A stretch of DNA of 64,000 nucleotides, from assembly GCA_024803745.1 (NCBI GenBank), contig JANJXV010000099.1, forward strand, positions 2,914,001-2,978,000, written 5' to 3'. The translations under genes and the position numbers were made by a program. The notes under the pieces are model-generated. The model saw nothing but the letters and a program-made list of their open reading frames with translations, did not search any database and was not told the DNA's origin. Within the stretch, counting starts at the first letter, position 1. Every line of letters begins with the position of its first letter. Origin of the DNA: Megascapheus bottae. Taxonomy: Eukaryota > Chordata > Mammalia > Rodentia > Geomyidae. Shown one piece after another: positions 33,713-46,781 of the stretch.

Positions 33713-34510
33713 CTTTTAGAGGTTTCTGACAAAGGTTTTCCTACATGCTATTATTTCTTCTGTGAGTGCTCTTAATGCTTGCTGAAGGTTGACTTTGTTT
33801 AGAAGACTTACCCTAATGCTCCCATATACAGAGATTCTATATATAGCTTAATGTTTTTCATTACTCAGAATTTCTCTATTGTGTATGTTGTGAAATGTAC
33901 CGAAGACTGACTTCTGATTAAAAGTCATTGCACATTTGTTCTATTCATTAGTTTTCTTTTCTTCTATGGGAATCAGGTTTGTGATGAACACAGAAGTATG
34001 CCTTCCAGGTCAAACATTTTCCACATTTGTAATATTCATAAGGTTTTTCTCTCCTATGTGCATTTTATACTTAGTCATGCGTTCATGATGGATTTTTCAT
34101 ATTCTTATATTCATACGATTTTTATCCTGTGTCTCTGTGGTATCATGCAAACTCAACTATGAGTTCTTCAAAAAAATTTCCCTTTCATTTTATTCATAGG
34201 ATTCTATCCTGTGGGTGTTTAGTGATAAATCTTGACTTGTGCCTTCTGGGGAAAAGACTGAACTTTTGCTACATTCATTAAGGGTTTTATCTTGTGTTGG
34301 TTCTGTGACACAAGCTGAGTTTTCTTCCACAGACTAAAAAGTCTTTCCTATTTATTACATTGCTAAGGCTTCTCATATGTGTGAATTCTCTTACGCTTCC
34401 TGAAGGGTGAATACTGCACGAAAGACTTTCAACTTTGGTTATATTCCTAGGGTTTCTAATATGTGTGAATTCTGTTATGCCTCCTGTAATGTGACTTCCA
34501 TCTGAAGGTC

Positions 34511-35140
34511 TTACCACATTTGTTTCTCTCCTGTGTGTGTTCTCTGATGCAATTTGAGGGAAGACTTCCATTTGAAAGACATTCCACATCGGTTACCTTC
34601 ATAAGGTTTTTCTCCTGTTTGAATTGTCTTATGCATGTTGAGGGTTGGCTTCTGTGTGAAGGACTTTTCACATATGTTACACTCATTAGGTGTTTCTCCT
34701 GAGTATATTCTCTGATGAACATGGAGTTTTACCTTCCATTTGAAAGACTTTCCGCATTCACTACATGCATAAGTTTTCTCTCCTGTGTGTGTTCTATTAT
34801 GCCCATCAAGATATGACTTCCACTTGAAGGTCTTTCCACATTTGTTGCACACATAAGGTTTCTCTCCTGTGTGTGTTCTTTGATGAAATTTGAGGGAAGA
34901 TTTCTGTCTGAAAGACTTTACACATTGGTTACATTCATAAGGTTTCACTCCTGTGTGTATTCTCTGATGAACACGAAGTTTTCCCTTCCCTTGGAAAGAC
35001 TTTCCACATTCATTACACTTATAAGATTTCTCTCCTGTGTGTGTTATTTGATGAACTCGAAGGTGTATCTTCTGGGTGAAAGACTTTTCACATTTGTTAC
35101 ATTCATAAGGTTTCTCTTCTGTGTGTCTTCTCTGGTGCAA
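34511..35140 (-). pseudogene. Longest surviving finger array, copy 2 (209 codons)
   Basis: Seven C2H2 fingers with TGEKPY-type linkers follow a partial one (HQRRHTEEK). The sixth ends HQRIY and the last two have Gln for His (HKTIQ) and Gly for Cys (YEGNRC). The frame ends TGEKQMW at the stop created by the 14-base deletion. The frame extends further upstream through a degenerate finger (YEWDKY) without a clear start. It is not in frame with the KRAB exons. Confidence 0.85.
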
Positions 35141-35502
35141 AGTGAGGTATGATTTCAGTCTAAAAGTCTTCCCATATTTATCCCATTCATAAGATTTCTC
35201 TTCTGTGTGAGATCTCTGATGTGTGCTGAGAGCTGAATTCTGGGCAGAAATTTTATTACGTTCCTCATATTCATAAGGTTTGTCTTCTCTTGGAGATCGA
35301 GGTTGGAGCGTCAGGTCTGACTTCTCAGAAATTAATTTTCACACTTGATGTACGCATCACATATCTCAGGATATTTGCTCTGAGGTATTGTAAGGCGTAT
35401 TTCATTACTGAAAGATTTCTCACATTCACTACATGTATGAGGAGTCTCTCCTGTGTACATTTTCAGATGTGTAGTGATGGTCGGTGTTAAGTACAATATT
35501 TT

Positions 35503-35930
35503 TCATCACACAGTACATTTAGCAGTTTTCCTCCCTCCCTGAAGAATTTCTTGGGCAGGGAGAACAGAATTATGATACTGCAGATCTTTTGGACTGTCAC
35601 AATCATGAATAAAATGCTCTGAATAGCCGATGGATTTTTTAAGAACAGGAGACATACGAGATCTATATGCAGAATGCATCTCATCAGGCTTAGGAGACAG
35701 AAGCATGTTCTGACACTTAATGAACTCCTCAGTCCTCACCCCTAAGTTGTTACCGTTATTACTAATCAGCTCTGGATTATGTGTAGAGCTCAAATTTAAA
35801 GTTGTTGCTAATCTCACGTTTTCCTCCACTTCGATACTACTTGCAACTGCTACTTCACAAAGACATTCATGTGGACTTTCCTGGCAGGTCTTGAACACAT
35901 TTTCCATTACCTGGACATCTAAAATGAGTC
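35503..35930 (-). CDS. KRAB-ZNF linker, open frame (copy 2)
   Basis: Open for the same length as in copy 1 and joined in phase to KRAB-B through an intact acceptor. Only a few residues differ between the copies (for example MHSAYRS against MHAAYRS and HDCDSPK against HDYDSPK). It ends at the same TGA. Confidence 0.55.
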
Positions 35931-36349
35931 CTAGAAAAAAAGACACAAACATACATGAGATACAAATATTCCTTACTGTAAAGGTAATGACTTTCCCATC
36001 CTAAGTGTTAGATATTTTAAAATATAAAAGTGGAAATTGATTTGTGAGAAATATATGCTTTTCTCCCTAACATATAAAGAAAATGATATTTTCCAATTAC
36101 CAATAATGTTTTTCTGGGTTTTAGTTCTCTTTTTATATCACAGGAAATATTTATTGAAATTACCCATCTATGTGTTGCTACAGTTTTAAGCTGAGTACTA
36201 CCTATAATATACCTGCAGCTGTTTTTTTTTTCAAATACTGTTTTTTTTATACATTGAGGAATAGCTGCCTTTCTTTTATTTTTGAGAAATAATCTAAATA
36301 CTGTGCTGTTTTGCATCTTTGTAAAACTTTCTTCTCTTTTCTTTTCTTT

Positions 36350-36505
36350 TTTTTGTAGTTCATAGGCCTCGGTCCTGTCCCTGAACACTTCAGCAGAAGA
36401 CTATAACCCCTATCCTTGAGCTACAGCCCCACATACTCTTTTGTAGAGTTAACTACAGATAAGAGTCTCAGGTCCTGAGTAGCAGATAGGATTACCTTAC
36501 CCAGT
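36350..36505 (-). mobile_element. SINE, Geo part (copy 2)
   Basis: Same insertion as at 8,608-8,770. Confidence 0.75.
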
Positions 36506-36837
36506 TTCAATGCTGTTTGCTTAAGTGAGGAACACGAATTTTTTTCTAGATTCAGCGGCCACAAGTTTGGTTTATATGTCTGTTTGCCTTTGATCCAAGC
36601 AAGAACGATTCTTGAGAGTAAGGACTTACACCTATATCCCTTCAGTTACAACTTCTCACTAAAGTCTCAATTTAGGTATTAGTGGGAATTTTGAAATTTG
36701 TTTCTTTCCATTTGAAGTCTTATAAAAATTCCTTTTCTAACACTCCTGTCCCTCAGAACCATGGAAGACCAGAAAATCCCCAGCTCATTGTCTAGTTAAT
36801 TTTCTTATGTTGATTGAAACTTTGTTGTTTTTTTTTT

Positions 36838-37010
36838 CCTTCCATTCCTGGGTTTGAACTTAGGACCTAACCACTGTCCTTGGGTTTTCTCAAGACTAGT
36901 ACCCTACCAATGAAGTCATTACTTCTGGCTTTTTCTATGTATGTGGTAATAAGGAATCAAACCTGTGTCTTTGTGCATGCTAGGCAAGCACTCTACCACT
37001 AGGCTCAATT
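36838..37010 (-). mobile_element. SINE, IDL-Geo dimer (copy 2)
   Basis: Same insertion as at 9,108-9,283. Confidence 0.85.
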
Positions 37011-37145
37011 TCTGGTGGAAAGGTCTGGTTCTGAATACCAGTCTCTTCCTACCAGCATAAAGATATTATCCTTATCAGAGAATAATGCCCTGACTTATTC
37101 CTTGTTTGCTCAATCATTTATAGTCTTAGTTTTAAACAAATGAAA

Positions 37146-37148
<3 letters not shown>

Positions 37149-37207
<59 letters not shown>
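37149..37207. repeat. (TTTC)n microsatellite (copy 2)
   Basis: About 59 bases of uninterrupted TTTC, against about 148 interrupted bases in copy 1. Confidence 0.97.
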
Positions 37208-37208
37208 G

Positions 37209-37432
37209 TTTTGTGGTCATGGGACTTGAATTCTAGACCTGGCTGTCCTTCCGGAGCTCTTCAGCTCAAGGCTACTGCCCTATGCCTTTAGCCTCAACCC
37301 CACTTCTCATTTTCTATTGGTTCATTGGAGAGAAGAGTCTAAGGTGTTTTTGTGATAGGTCAGTCTTTGAACCTTGATCCTCAGATCTCAGCCTCCTAAG
37401 TAGCTAGGATTACAGGCATGAGCCACGGGCTC
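37209..37432 (-). mobile_element. SINE, B1-like/Geo composite (copy 2)
   Basis: Same insertion as at 9,570-9,790. Confidence 0.9.
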
Positions 37433-37539
37433 ATGGCTTTCTCATTTTATTTTGTTTCACAGTGATTTCTACAGAGAAATCTAACTTTAACTCTACTGCC
37501 ACATAGAATTCATCATATCACCCTATGATTCTTGGTGCC

Positions 37540-37705
37540 GGGGGTTTGGGCTAGCATGCACAAAGACCTGGTTCAGTTCCTTGGTACTACATACAAAGAA
37601 AAAGCCAGAAGTGGTGCTATAACTCAAGAAGTAGAGAGCTAGCCTTGAGAAAACCCAAGGACCATGCTCAGGCCCTGAGACCAAGCATAGGCTTGGGAAA
37701 AGAAA
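37540..37705 (+). mobile_element. SINE, IDL-Geo dimer present only in copy 2
   Basis: 'gggggtttgggctagcatgc', 'agttccttggtactacatac' and 'aagtggtgctataactcaag' make a plus-strand dimer. It lies inside a block of about 290 bases (37,473-37,764) absent from copy 1 at 9,833. Non-SINE flanks are missing with it, so loss from copy 1 is more likely than gain here. Confidence 0.85.
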
Positions 37706-37850
37706 ATGATTCTTGATTCATTCACAAAGAATTCCATAGGTTCCACACAGGATTTAGGGTAACTAAGAATATTATTGCTCAGTACATCACAACATGAACT
37801 TACCAATGGGGCTCAGGCTCCAACATCAATATGAAGATGCATTCACTCAC

Positions 37851-37940
37851 CTGTGATATTCTTGTCAGAGGAATTTCCTATCCAGAGTTCTGCACAGTGC
37901 TCTAGCTTGTCAATTAATACAGGTTTGGGAACACAGGGCC
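37851..37940 (-). CDS. KRAB-B exon, copy 2
   Basis: A 90-base exon with the same acceptor and donor as copy 1 and the VPKPVLIDKLEHCAELW core. One synonymous change is seen at the first codon boundary (GGC for GGT). Confidence 0.85.
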
Positions 37941-38616
37941 CTGTAAATTAGAAACAGTAGAGAATTATTGCTTATGGTGTGTCATCATTGTTTAAGTTCG
38001 CAGACATCCTACTCACATGTTATGTATTAAATCTTTTTTCTCATTTCTCACTGGCTCCATGGTTGACTCTTCCCCAGCTCTGGATTCATTTTCTATGGCA
38101 TAAACTTAGCTGTCTTGCTCAAGGCTAGAAAAATACCAGTTTGAGTCCCAGCTCCACTTACATGCATAGGTTTTCATGCATGCTAGGCAGGCACTCAACA
38201 ACAAAGTCAAACTCTTGACACTCCACTAACATTTTTGAGGGCTTACTTGGAGTTATAGAGTTTCGTGGCAATTTTTATGCCATTGCTGGCTTCAAATTAG
38301 AATTCTTAGATTTCTTCCTCCTGAATATTTTAAGATTACAGGCATGAAACATTGCACCTAGTGCCAGGTTTCCATTATAAACTCACTGTTTAGTGATTTG
38401 TAGATCCTATTTCCAATAATGATATATATTCTATTCTGGATGGTTTATCCACTTACAATTACTGTGTAAGTTTGGAATGTCATCTCCATTAGAGGAAACA
38501 TAATTTAGAACTGTTGTCAAAGTATCCTGAATGTATCCTGAAGAATGAGTACAAAATTACCTTAGGTTTTCTTTAGAAAGTAATGATAATTCTCAGGGCC
38601 TGGAATCTTTCATTTA

Positions 38617-38856
<240 letters not shown>

Positions 38857-39021
38857 TTAGCACTGAGTTATAAACACACAATGTCTGGAATTTTATTCTT
38901 TTTTGTTGGAATTGTATTCCTTTACTTAAATGTTTAGACTTACATGAAATATTGACCTGAAAAGCTTAGGGATGGTGCCTAGGCCCAGACTTCAAGTCCA
39001 AAGATCCACAAAAAAATAAAA

Positions 39022-39130
39022 AGGCAAGCCAGGTGTTGGTGGCTCACGCCTGTCATCCTAGCTACTCAGGAGACTGAGACCTGAGGACCATGGTTCAAAG
39101 CCAGCCTGGCACAAAATTCCATGACACTCC
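39022..39130 (+). mobile_element. SINE, B1-like head (copy 2)
   Basis: Same insertion as at 10,985-11,100. Confidence 0.85.
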
Positions 39131-39409
39131 TTTCCAATTACCCACCATAAAATGTTTAATGGCTTGTGGCATATCATGGGAGAGCAATTGTGGTATCGAC
39201 AAAAATAAGTCCAGGGAGCAGATTTAGGTTATAAATGGAATTATTCCATTGAAAAGGAACTACATTATATGATGACATATGCTTGTACTGTGAGAATATT
39301 GCAAAATCTTAGGGTATCAAGTAATAATACTATGAAGTACACCCAGAATGTTAATGTTCTATGTCTGGCATAATAATCACTTGGGGAAGAAACTTTTTTT
39401 TCTTTTTTT

Positions 39410-39648
39410 TGGCTGGGGGATTTGTAAGGCTTGAACTCTGGGCCTGGGCACTGTTCCTGAGCTCTTCAACTCAAGGCTATCACCCTACCGATGAAGCCAC
39501 AGTGCCATTTCCCATATTCTAGTGGTTAACTGTAGATGAGAGTCTCATAGACTTTCTAATGCGCAGGCTGGCTGAACCAAATCTTTAGATATCAGCCTGA
39601 TATCTGAGTAGCTAGGATTACAGGTAGAAGTCACTGCACCTGGCAAGA
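39410..39648 (-). mobile_element. SINE, B1-like/Geo composite (copy 2)
   Basis: Same insertion as at 11,368-11,608. Confidence 0.9.
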
Positions 39649-40740
39649 AATTTATTTCTTGCTGTTTTATACTACAAATTTACTGTATGTTTTACTTTTT
39701 CAAAAAGACTGAGGATGACCTTTGTTCTGTATATAATGGGAAGAGGGGTAGGGAGCTGTGAGCAGAAGAACTGAGGGGCAATACTCAGGGTAGGACAATA
39801 GCCTTAAACTAAAGAGCTCACGGCCCAAGGTCCAAGCCCCATGACTTTCCCCACTACCCCACAAAAAAAGGGAAAAAAATTGGAGATTGGAGATGATTTT
39901 CTAAAAAGAATATATAGAAATAGTAGTTCAAAATGTAGAAAGAAGTTCAATATTAACAGTCATAAGAAAAATTAAAATTACAATGAAATCATTACTTTAA
40001 ATATGTTAATATAAATATAGTTTTAAACAAAAAGATCCACATACACACACACAAACACACACACACACACACACACACACGCATAAAAAAAACAACTTTC
40101 AAAGTCTAACTATTACTGGGAAGGTAGTGAGAAGAAGTAGAACTTTGGAATAGTTCTGCAAGGAATATAAAACAATCAAAAATTGCGTGGAGAGTGCTAA
40201 AAAAAGTACTAAATATAGAATTACATAGAAATATGGTCCAACACTTCTATTTCTAGATTTGTACCTAATGGAAGAGAAAGCAGAGACTAGAACAAATATG
40301 TGGAGAATCCATTCACAACTATTAATAATAATCCAAAGATAGAAATATGCAAAACAATGCATTGAAAAGGAAGAATATTTTACTATATTTTACAGATGAA
40401 TCTTGATTACAGTCAACTAAAAATACAGCAGTCATAAAGGAAGAGCTAGGGTATGTTTTCCCTTCCAGAGCTTCCAAGGATCAACAAACCCTTGGAGCCA
40501 AAAAGCACGATGGTTCCAGAGAATGGAGTAGAGAGGAACAGGAGCTGAATGTTTAATGATTATACATGGAAGATGAAAATTGCTCTAGATGGGTAGAATG
40601 AAGAGAGAACTGTACCCTAAACAATGGTTATGTAGCCACACAGGATGGGACACACCTATACTCTCTGATCTTGGGAAACTCAAGAAGGATTTCTAGCCAT
40701 CCTGGATGCATGGAAAGATCTATCATAAAAACTAATGTGG
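39649..40740. other. AT-rich intergenic sequence (copy 2)
   Basis: Counterpart of 11,609-12,712, with a CA tract at 40,040-40,080. No gene is recognised. Confidence 0.55.
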
Positions 40741-40905
40741 AGGGGCTGGGAGTTTGGCATAGTTGTAGAGTGCTTGTATGAAGACGAAGGTTCAATTCCG
40801 CAGTACCACATAAACAGAAAAAACCAGAAGTAGTGCTGTGGCTCAAGTAGAAGATCACTAGGCTTGAGGAAAGCTGAAGGACAGTGCTTAAACCGAGTTT
40901 AAAAA
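40741..40905 (+). mobile_element. SINE, IDL-Geo dimer (copy 2)
   Basis: Same insertion as at 12,713-12,880. The Geo end is shortened by a small deletion near 40,893. Confidence 0.9.
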
Positions 40906-40912
40906 AACCCAG

Positions 40913-41145
40913 AAAGCTGAGCATGATGGGGTGGTGGCTCACTTCTATAATCCTAGATACTCAGGAGGGTGAGATCTGAGGATCAAGGTTTAAAGCCATC
41001 CTGGCACAAAAAGACCTGAGACACTTATCTCCAATTTACCTTTAGAAAATGGGAAGTGGGGCTTGGCTCCAGGGTAAGGTGGTAGCCTGGAGCTGAAGAG
41101 CTCAGGGATAGTGCCCAAGCTGAGTTCAAGATCTATGACCCACCA
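40913..41145 (+). mobile_element. SINE, B1-like/Geo composite (copy 2)
   Basis: Same insertion as at 12,897-13,130. Confidence 0.9.
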
Positions 41146-41566
41146 AAAAAAACCCAAAAAAGAAAAAATAAGATGGAAAAATTGGATTCTGTGAATTTTA
41201 TCAGGCATATAAATGTCTTTTTTTACGGTTGAAATAACAAATTGTTTGGAAAAAAGTTTTTCCCTAGAAATGTACACTACAAATGGAATTAACAACAAAC
41301 ACAAAATATGCAAAAGATACAAATTATCACAATATGGGTATCCTGCTTCTGTATCTTTCACTGACTCTTGTTCAAATGAGTCACATATTCTGAATCATTT
41401 CTCCCAGTCTTGGGAAATCAAAAGCAAATAATAAGCAAATGTGTGTTAGATTTTGTCAACAGTGATATTTCAAATATAAATCCCTACTCATTGCATTATT
41501 TAATATCAATGCCGGAATCTAACTTACACTGGCAGAATCTTCAATCTTTTGAGAATCTTCAAAAGG

Positions 41567-42673
41567 GTGTGTAAATATTTAGGATCGTTATGTCTTCCTG
41601 GAGGAAAGATCCCTTTAGTAGTATGTAGTAACCTTCTTTGTCTTTTCTTACTAATTTATTTTGAAGTCTATTGTATCTGATATGAGGATGACAACTCCAG
41701 CCTGTTTATGGGGGCAGTTAGCTTGATAGAGTTTATTCCAACCTCTCACTTTCAAAAGATGATTGTTTTGGGGTAAGATGTGTCTCTTGAAGACAGCAGA
41801 ACGATGGCTCTTGATTTTGATCCAACTAGACAGCCTATGCCATTTAATTGGAGAGTTAAGTCCATTGATATTGAGAGTTAGGATTGAGAGATATTTACTA
41901 GTTCCCACCATTTTAAAAAGCTTTTAGTAGGGCCTGTGTCTTGACAGTTCTTGTGGTCCTTAGACGGTATGCAGTTTAGGTGCCATTTCTTTCCATATAT
42001 TGCATTTATTTTGGTTTTCTATGTATAGAGCATCTTTGAGAATTCTCTGTAGTGTTGGTTTTGATTCGACATATTGTTGCAGCTTTTCCCTGGAATGGAA
42101 TGTTTTTATTGTTCCCTCAGTTATGAATGAGAGCTTAGCTGGCTACAGTATTCTTGGTTGGTAGTTATTTGATTTAAGGGCATGACATATATGCTTCCAG
42201 TCACTTCGTGCTTGCATGGTCTCTGCTGAGACATCTGGGGTTATTCTGAATGGTTTGCCTTTATAGGTTACTGATCCCTTTTCCCTGGCTGCCTTTAGGA
42301 TCTTTTCTTTCGTTTCTATTGATCCAGTTCGGATCACAATGTGGCGGTGGGATGTTCTTTTCTGGTCAGGTCTGTTTGGGGTTCTAAAAGCTTCTCGTAT
42401 CTGGATGGGCCTGCCCTTCTGGATATTTGGGAAATTCTCTGAGATGATTCCCTGAAGTATATTTCCAATACCATTGACCTCTTTCTCCACGCCCTCCTCA
42501 ATACCAACTAGCCTTAAATGAAGAAAAGTTATAGCATAAGGATAACTGACATAAGTTGGTAAGTAGGTAGCATATTTGAGTACAAAGTTTGGAAAGTATT
42601 AGAATAAAACTTATGTGTTGCTGCACGACTAGCTCTTAGCCCAACCAGTGGCCTCACAGTGGACCATGGGATG
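41567..42673 (-). mobile_element. L1 fragment at the duplication/array junction
   Basis: From 41,567 to 42,519 this is the copy-2 version of the L1 5' fragment: start of ORF2, and the C-terminal half of ORF1 in the frame 42,143-42,490. At 42,517-42,519 it jumps to sequence that in the array lies about 1 kb further 5' (49,911 onward). The N-terminal half of ORF1 and its leader are missing. The last 150 or so bases are L1 5' leader or flank. The ORF1 TAG is present here too. Confidence 0.85.
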
Positions 42674-44043
42674 GATCTGTTTTTCTTGTCTACGTTGAGG
42701 GAAAGGGGTATTTCACAAGATGCAGAAGCGAAGATTTCAGAAGCAAATGCTGTGAGTGAATTAGCTCGTAAAAAGCATTTTTATTTTCTTTTGTCTTTCT
42801 GCCAGTCTTGGGGCTTGAATTCAGGGCCTGAGCACTGTCCTCGGGTTTTCTCAAGTCTAGCCCTCTGCCACTTGAGCCACAGTGCCACATCTAGATTTTC
42901 TATCTATGTGGTACTGAGCAATCAAACCCAGATCTTCATGGATGCTAGGCAAGCACTTTACCACTATGCCAAACTCTCAACCCTGACACAGTAATTATAA
43001 AGTCATCATCATCATCATCATATCCAAATATCCTTTCTCCTACAAAGAATGAACACTTAACTGTGTCTAATGCTTTTTTTTAATTTCACTAATTCTTCTG
43101 TGTTTTTCCCTCTTGCATTTTTTACACATGACAGCAAAGCTAATCATCAGGAAAAAATTGATTAGGATACAGAAACCTAATAATATCCTAGTAGATTGAC
43201 GTCAAAAATATGTGCAAGGTGCCCTGTGTGTTTGACCTAGTGGGAGAGTCCTTGGCTACCAAGCAGTAAGCCTCAGGTTTGATTCCTCATTACCACATAC
43301 ATAGAAAAAGCTGCAAGTGGTGCTGTGGCTCGGTGGGATAGCTAAAGCCTAAAGAAAGCCCAAGAACAATGTTCACACTCTGAGGTCAAGTCCCAAGACT
43401 AGCAAAAACAAAAAAAATTCGACAAGGGGAAAAATGCAGGCAGAGAAGGTAATGTGACGCAAATGTTTTGTAAAGGATGAGGGCAATATTGACCCTTAAG
43501 TTTGGATATTACCTAAGAAAGGCTCCTTGAGCCTGAGACCAGACTGGTAGTTGGGCCTAGTTGAAGACATTGGGATTGGACAAATAAGGTGTGCTGAATA
43601 CTACATCCACATGTATATTGTGAGACTGGAGGAGACATTTAGACTCCAGTATGTCTTTGGTGAGGTCTTTTGTGAGCAAGGATCTTTGGTCATTGGGCCC
43701 TGAAAGGTGACCCTGCCTCCCTCACAATGGAACAGAATATGGAACCCTGGTCACCAAGCCACTGTAACTAACAACCAGCTCAAGCCAGCTCACTTGACCT
43801 GTGGCTCAGGAGGAAGAAAGATGTTGCTGTGCTGTTGCCAAAGTTCAGGAAACTCGAGTCTCAGGCATGGAAGTTGTGGATGTCTTACTCGAAGATGTAC
43901 ATGCTAGATCATTGCCAAGCCACAAATCCAGTATAAAAGAACTTTCTCTAAGAAGAAGGCCAGGAAAATCCAGGGCAACCAGATGAGGTAAATTTCTAAG
44001 AAGAAATGTATTTGACCCCATCATCCTCCCCACACACTACAAG
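42674..44043 (+). repeat. RalGDS-like 5' segment in unit A
   Basis: Matches the reverse complement of 25,112-26,470, from 'atctgtttttcttgtctac' to the bases just before the L1 tail. It carries the shared SINEs at 42,800-42,985 (minus) and 43,230-43,412 (plus). The plus frame at 43,801-43,986 starts MAQEEERCCCAVAKVQETRV and ends SRATR at TGA, followed by a possible donor GTAAAT. The frame matches the unique-region copy, but one base is lost before the donor. No other RalGDS exon is present, so it can only be a gene fragment. Confidence 0.88.
43003..43020. repeat. (TCA)6 in unit A
   Basis: Six TCA repeats. The same site has nine in unit B (50,397-50,423) and seven in unit C (57,817-57,837). 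It can serve as a marker for each unit. Confidence 0.97.
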
Positions 44044-44461
44044 TTTCTTTTTTTTTCATTTTTTATTGTAATTAGTAAAAGGGTTAGATGATATTTGCCA
44101 GATAGAAGGTGCATTAATTCACATACATTGATACCCTTTCACATGTCTTGGTACCCATTTCCCTCCAACCCCACACCCCCCACCCGTCTTGGTTTTCCCC
44201 CCTTCCCTATCAAATTTCAAATATCCAAATACAAATAAATTCAATATATCAGATAACAAAGTGAGATACTATACCAATATGGGATAACCAAGGGACAGCA
44301 AGCGAGATGAGAGACAACATAGTACATTAAGGACAACAATCATTCATTATATGGCTTTTGTGTCAATATCCTGGAGGTCCTTTCAATTAGCTTCACATTA
44401 TATGGCCTTATATATGGCCTTTTGCTCTATTGCCAATCTCTGCTAGTAGAGCCCAAGGTTT

Positions 44462-46525
44462 CTACCGATTATGACGAATGAGGGAAACCACTGAGCCTAA
44501 GTTCCTTTGAGTCTGGCTTACTTCACTTAATATGATTTGTTCTAAGTCTTTCCATTTCCTAACAAATGGGGCGATGTCATTCTTTCTGACAGCAGCATAG
44601 AATTCCATTGTGTACAAATACCACAACTTGTTGATCCACTCATCAACTGAGGGACATCTGGGTTGGTTCCATATCTTTGCTATGGTGAATAGTGCTGCAA
44701 TGAACATTGTTGTGCTAGTGGGTTTAGTATGCCCTTGTTTCTGGATTGTTGGGTAAATGCCAAGTACTGGAATTGCTGGGTCATAGGGGAGTTCTATTTT
44801 TTGCCTTTTGAGGCACTGCCGCACTGCTTTCCATAGTGGTTGAACGAGTTTGCACTCCCACCAACAGTGTAGTAGTGATCCCTCCTGAACACATCCCCTC
44901 CAGCATCTGTTGTCATTCGTTTTCCTGATCCTGGCCATTCTAACTGGAGTTAGGTGGAATCTTAGACTTGTTTTGATTTGCATTTCTTTTACGACCAGAG
45001 ATGTTGAGCATTTCTTCATGTGTCTATAGGCCATTTTTGTTTCTTCTTCAGAGAAGACTCTCTTTAAGTCTTTGGCCCATTTTGTAATGGGATGGGTGTT
45101 ACTTTGGAGGTTAGTTTTGGAGTGATTCAATTTTTTGAGTTGTTGATATATTTTAGATATAAGGCCTTGGTCCGTTGTTTGGGTGGTGAAGATCTTCTCC
45201 CACTCTGTAGGCTTCCTGATTAGTTTACTAGCTATATCCGTTGCCATACAAAAGCTCTGCAGTTTAATGCAGTCCCACTTATCCAGCCTTTCTCTGATTT
45301 GTTGTGATTCTTGGTCCTTATTAAGAAAGTTTCGACCTGTGCCAAGGAGGCCTAGTGTATCTCCTATTCCTTCCTGTACAGTTTTCAGTGTGTCAGCTTT
45401 TACCTCCAGGTCTTTGATCCATTTGGAGTTAATTCTAGTGCAAGGTGACAAAGAAGGATCCAACTTTAGTTTTCTGCAGGTGTTTAACCAGTTCTGCCAG
45501 CACAACTTGTTGAAGAGGCTATCTTTCTGCCATTCTATTTTTTTGGCTCCCTGGTCAAGGATTAGGTGGCCATAGGTCTGTGGTTTAATATCTGGGTCCG
45601 CAGTTCTACTCCATTGGACTGCAGGCCTGTTCTTGTGCCAGTACCAAGCTGTTTTGAGAATTATAGCTCTGTAATAGAGCCTTAAGTTTGGAATTGAATT
45701 TCCTCCAGCGCTGTTCTTTCTGCTAAGAAGTGTTTTTGCTATACGGGGTCTTTTATTATTCCATATGAAATTTTGAATTGCATCTTCTATGTCTTTAAAG
45801 AATGACATTGGGATGTTGATGTGTATTACATTGAATTTGAAGATAGCCCTTGGCAAGATTGTCATTTTCACAATGTTGATTCTTCCAATCCAGGAGCATG
45901 GGAGGTTTTTCCATTTCCTTAGTTCTGCTTTAATTTCCTTTTTTAGGGTTTTAAAGTTTTCATCTAAATGGTCCTTTACATTCTTAGTTAAGCTAATTGC
46001 TAGGTACTTTATTTTCTTTGAGGCTATTGTGAAAGGATTTTCTTTCCTGATTATTGCCTCGTTCCTCTCAGTGTTGGCGTAAAGTAAGGCAGTTGATTTG
46101 TGAGGGTTGATTTTATGGCCTGCTACCCTTCCAAAGCTTTGAATTAACTCAAGGAGCTTGGGAGTAGAGTCTATAGGATTCTTTAAATACAGAATCATGT
46201 CATCGGCAAAGAGGGATAGTTTTATTTCCTCTTTCCCTACTTGGATCCCCTTTATGCTTGCTTCTTGCCTTATTGCACTGCCTAGGAATTCTAGTACTAT
46301 GTTAAAAAGGAGTGGTGAGAGTGGGCATCCTTGTCTCGTTCCTGATTTTAGAGGGAATGGCTTTAGATCTTCACGATTAAGTATAATACTAGCAGTGGGT
46401 TTCTCATACACAGCCTTTATTACATTGAGAAATGTTCCATGGATTCCTAGTTTCTCCACATCTTTTAACATAAAGGGGTTTTGGATCTTGTCAAATGCCT
46501 TTTCCGCCTCTATTGAGACAATCAT
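44462..46525 (-). pseudogene. L1 ORF2 RT and C-terminal part in unit A (687 codons)
   Basis: Begins [15 protein letters not shown]. It has the RT motifs SGTRQGCPLSP (residues 61-71) and LFADDM (105-110) with the catalytic Asp pair. Further on come the thumb, [13 protein letters not shown], and the Cys/His-rich end (GSLLHCWWECKLVQPLWKAV), finishing MEFYAAVRKNDIAPF. The long open frame shows that the element is young even though it is inactive as a whole. Confidence 0.9.
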
Positions 46526-46704
46526 GTGATTTTATCCCTGCTCCTGTTGATGTGTTGAATTATATTAATTGATTTGTGTATGTTGAACCAGCTTTGCCTC
46601 CCTGTGATGAATCCAGTTTGATCATAGTGTATATTTTTTTTGATGAGTTGTTGTAGACGGTTGGCCAGTATTTTGTTGAGAAGTTTTGCATCGAGGTTCA
46701 TCAA
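46522..46704 (-). pseudogene. L1 ORF2 RT segment between frameshifts in unit A
   Basis: [37 protein letters not shown]. It is set off by a one-base deletion upstream (shared with B, absent in C) and another downstream (all units). Confidence 0.85.
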
Positions 46705-46781
46705 GAAATGGGTCTGTAGATCTCTTTCTTTGATGAATCTCTGTCTGGTTTGGGGATGAGGGATATGCTGGTTTCACAGAA

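Noticed and set aside
45183..46529. Plus-strand frames of 97-130 codons opposite L1 ORF2 (also in units B and C)
   Set aside because: They are antisense shadows of the conserved RT region, and their retention follows from ORF2 being open on the other strand.
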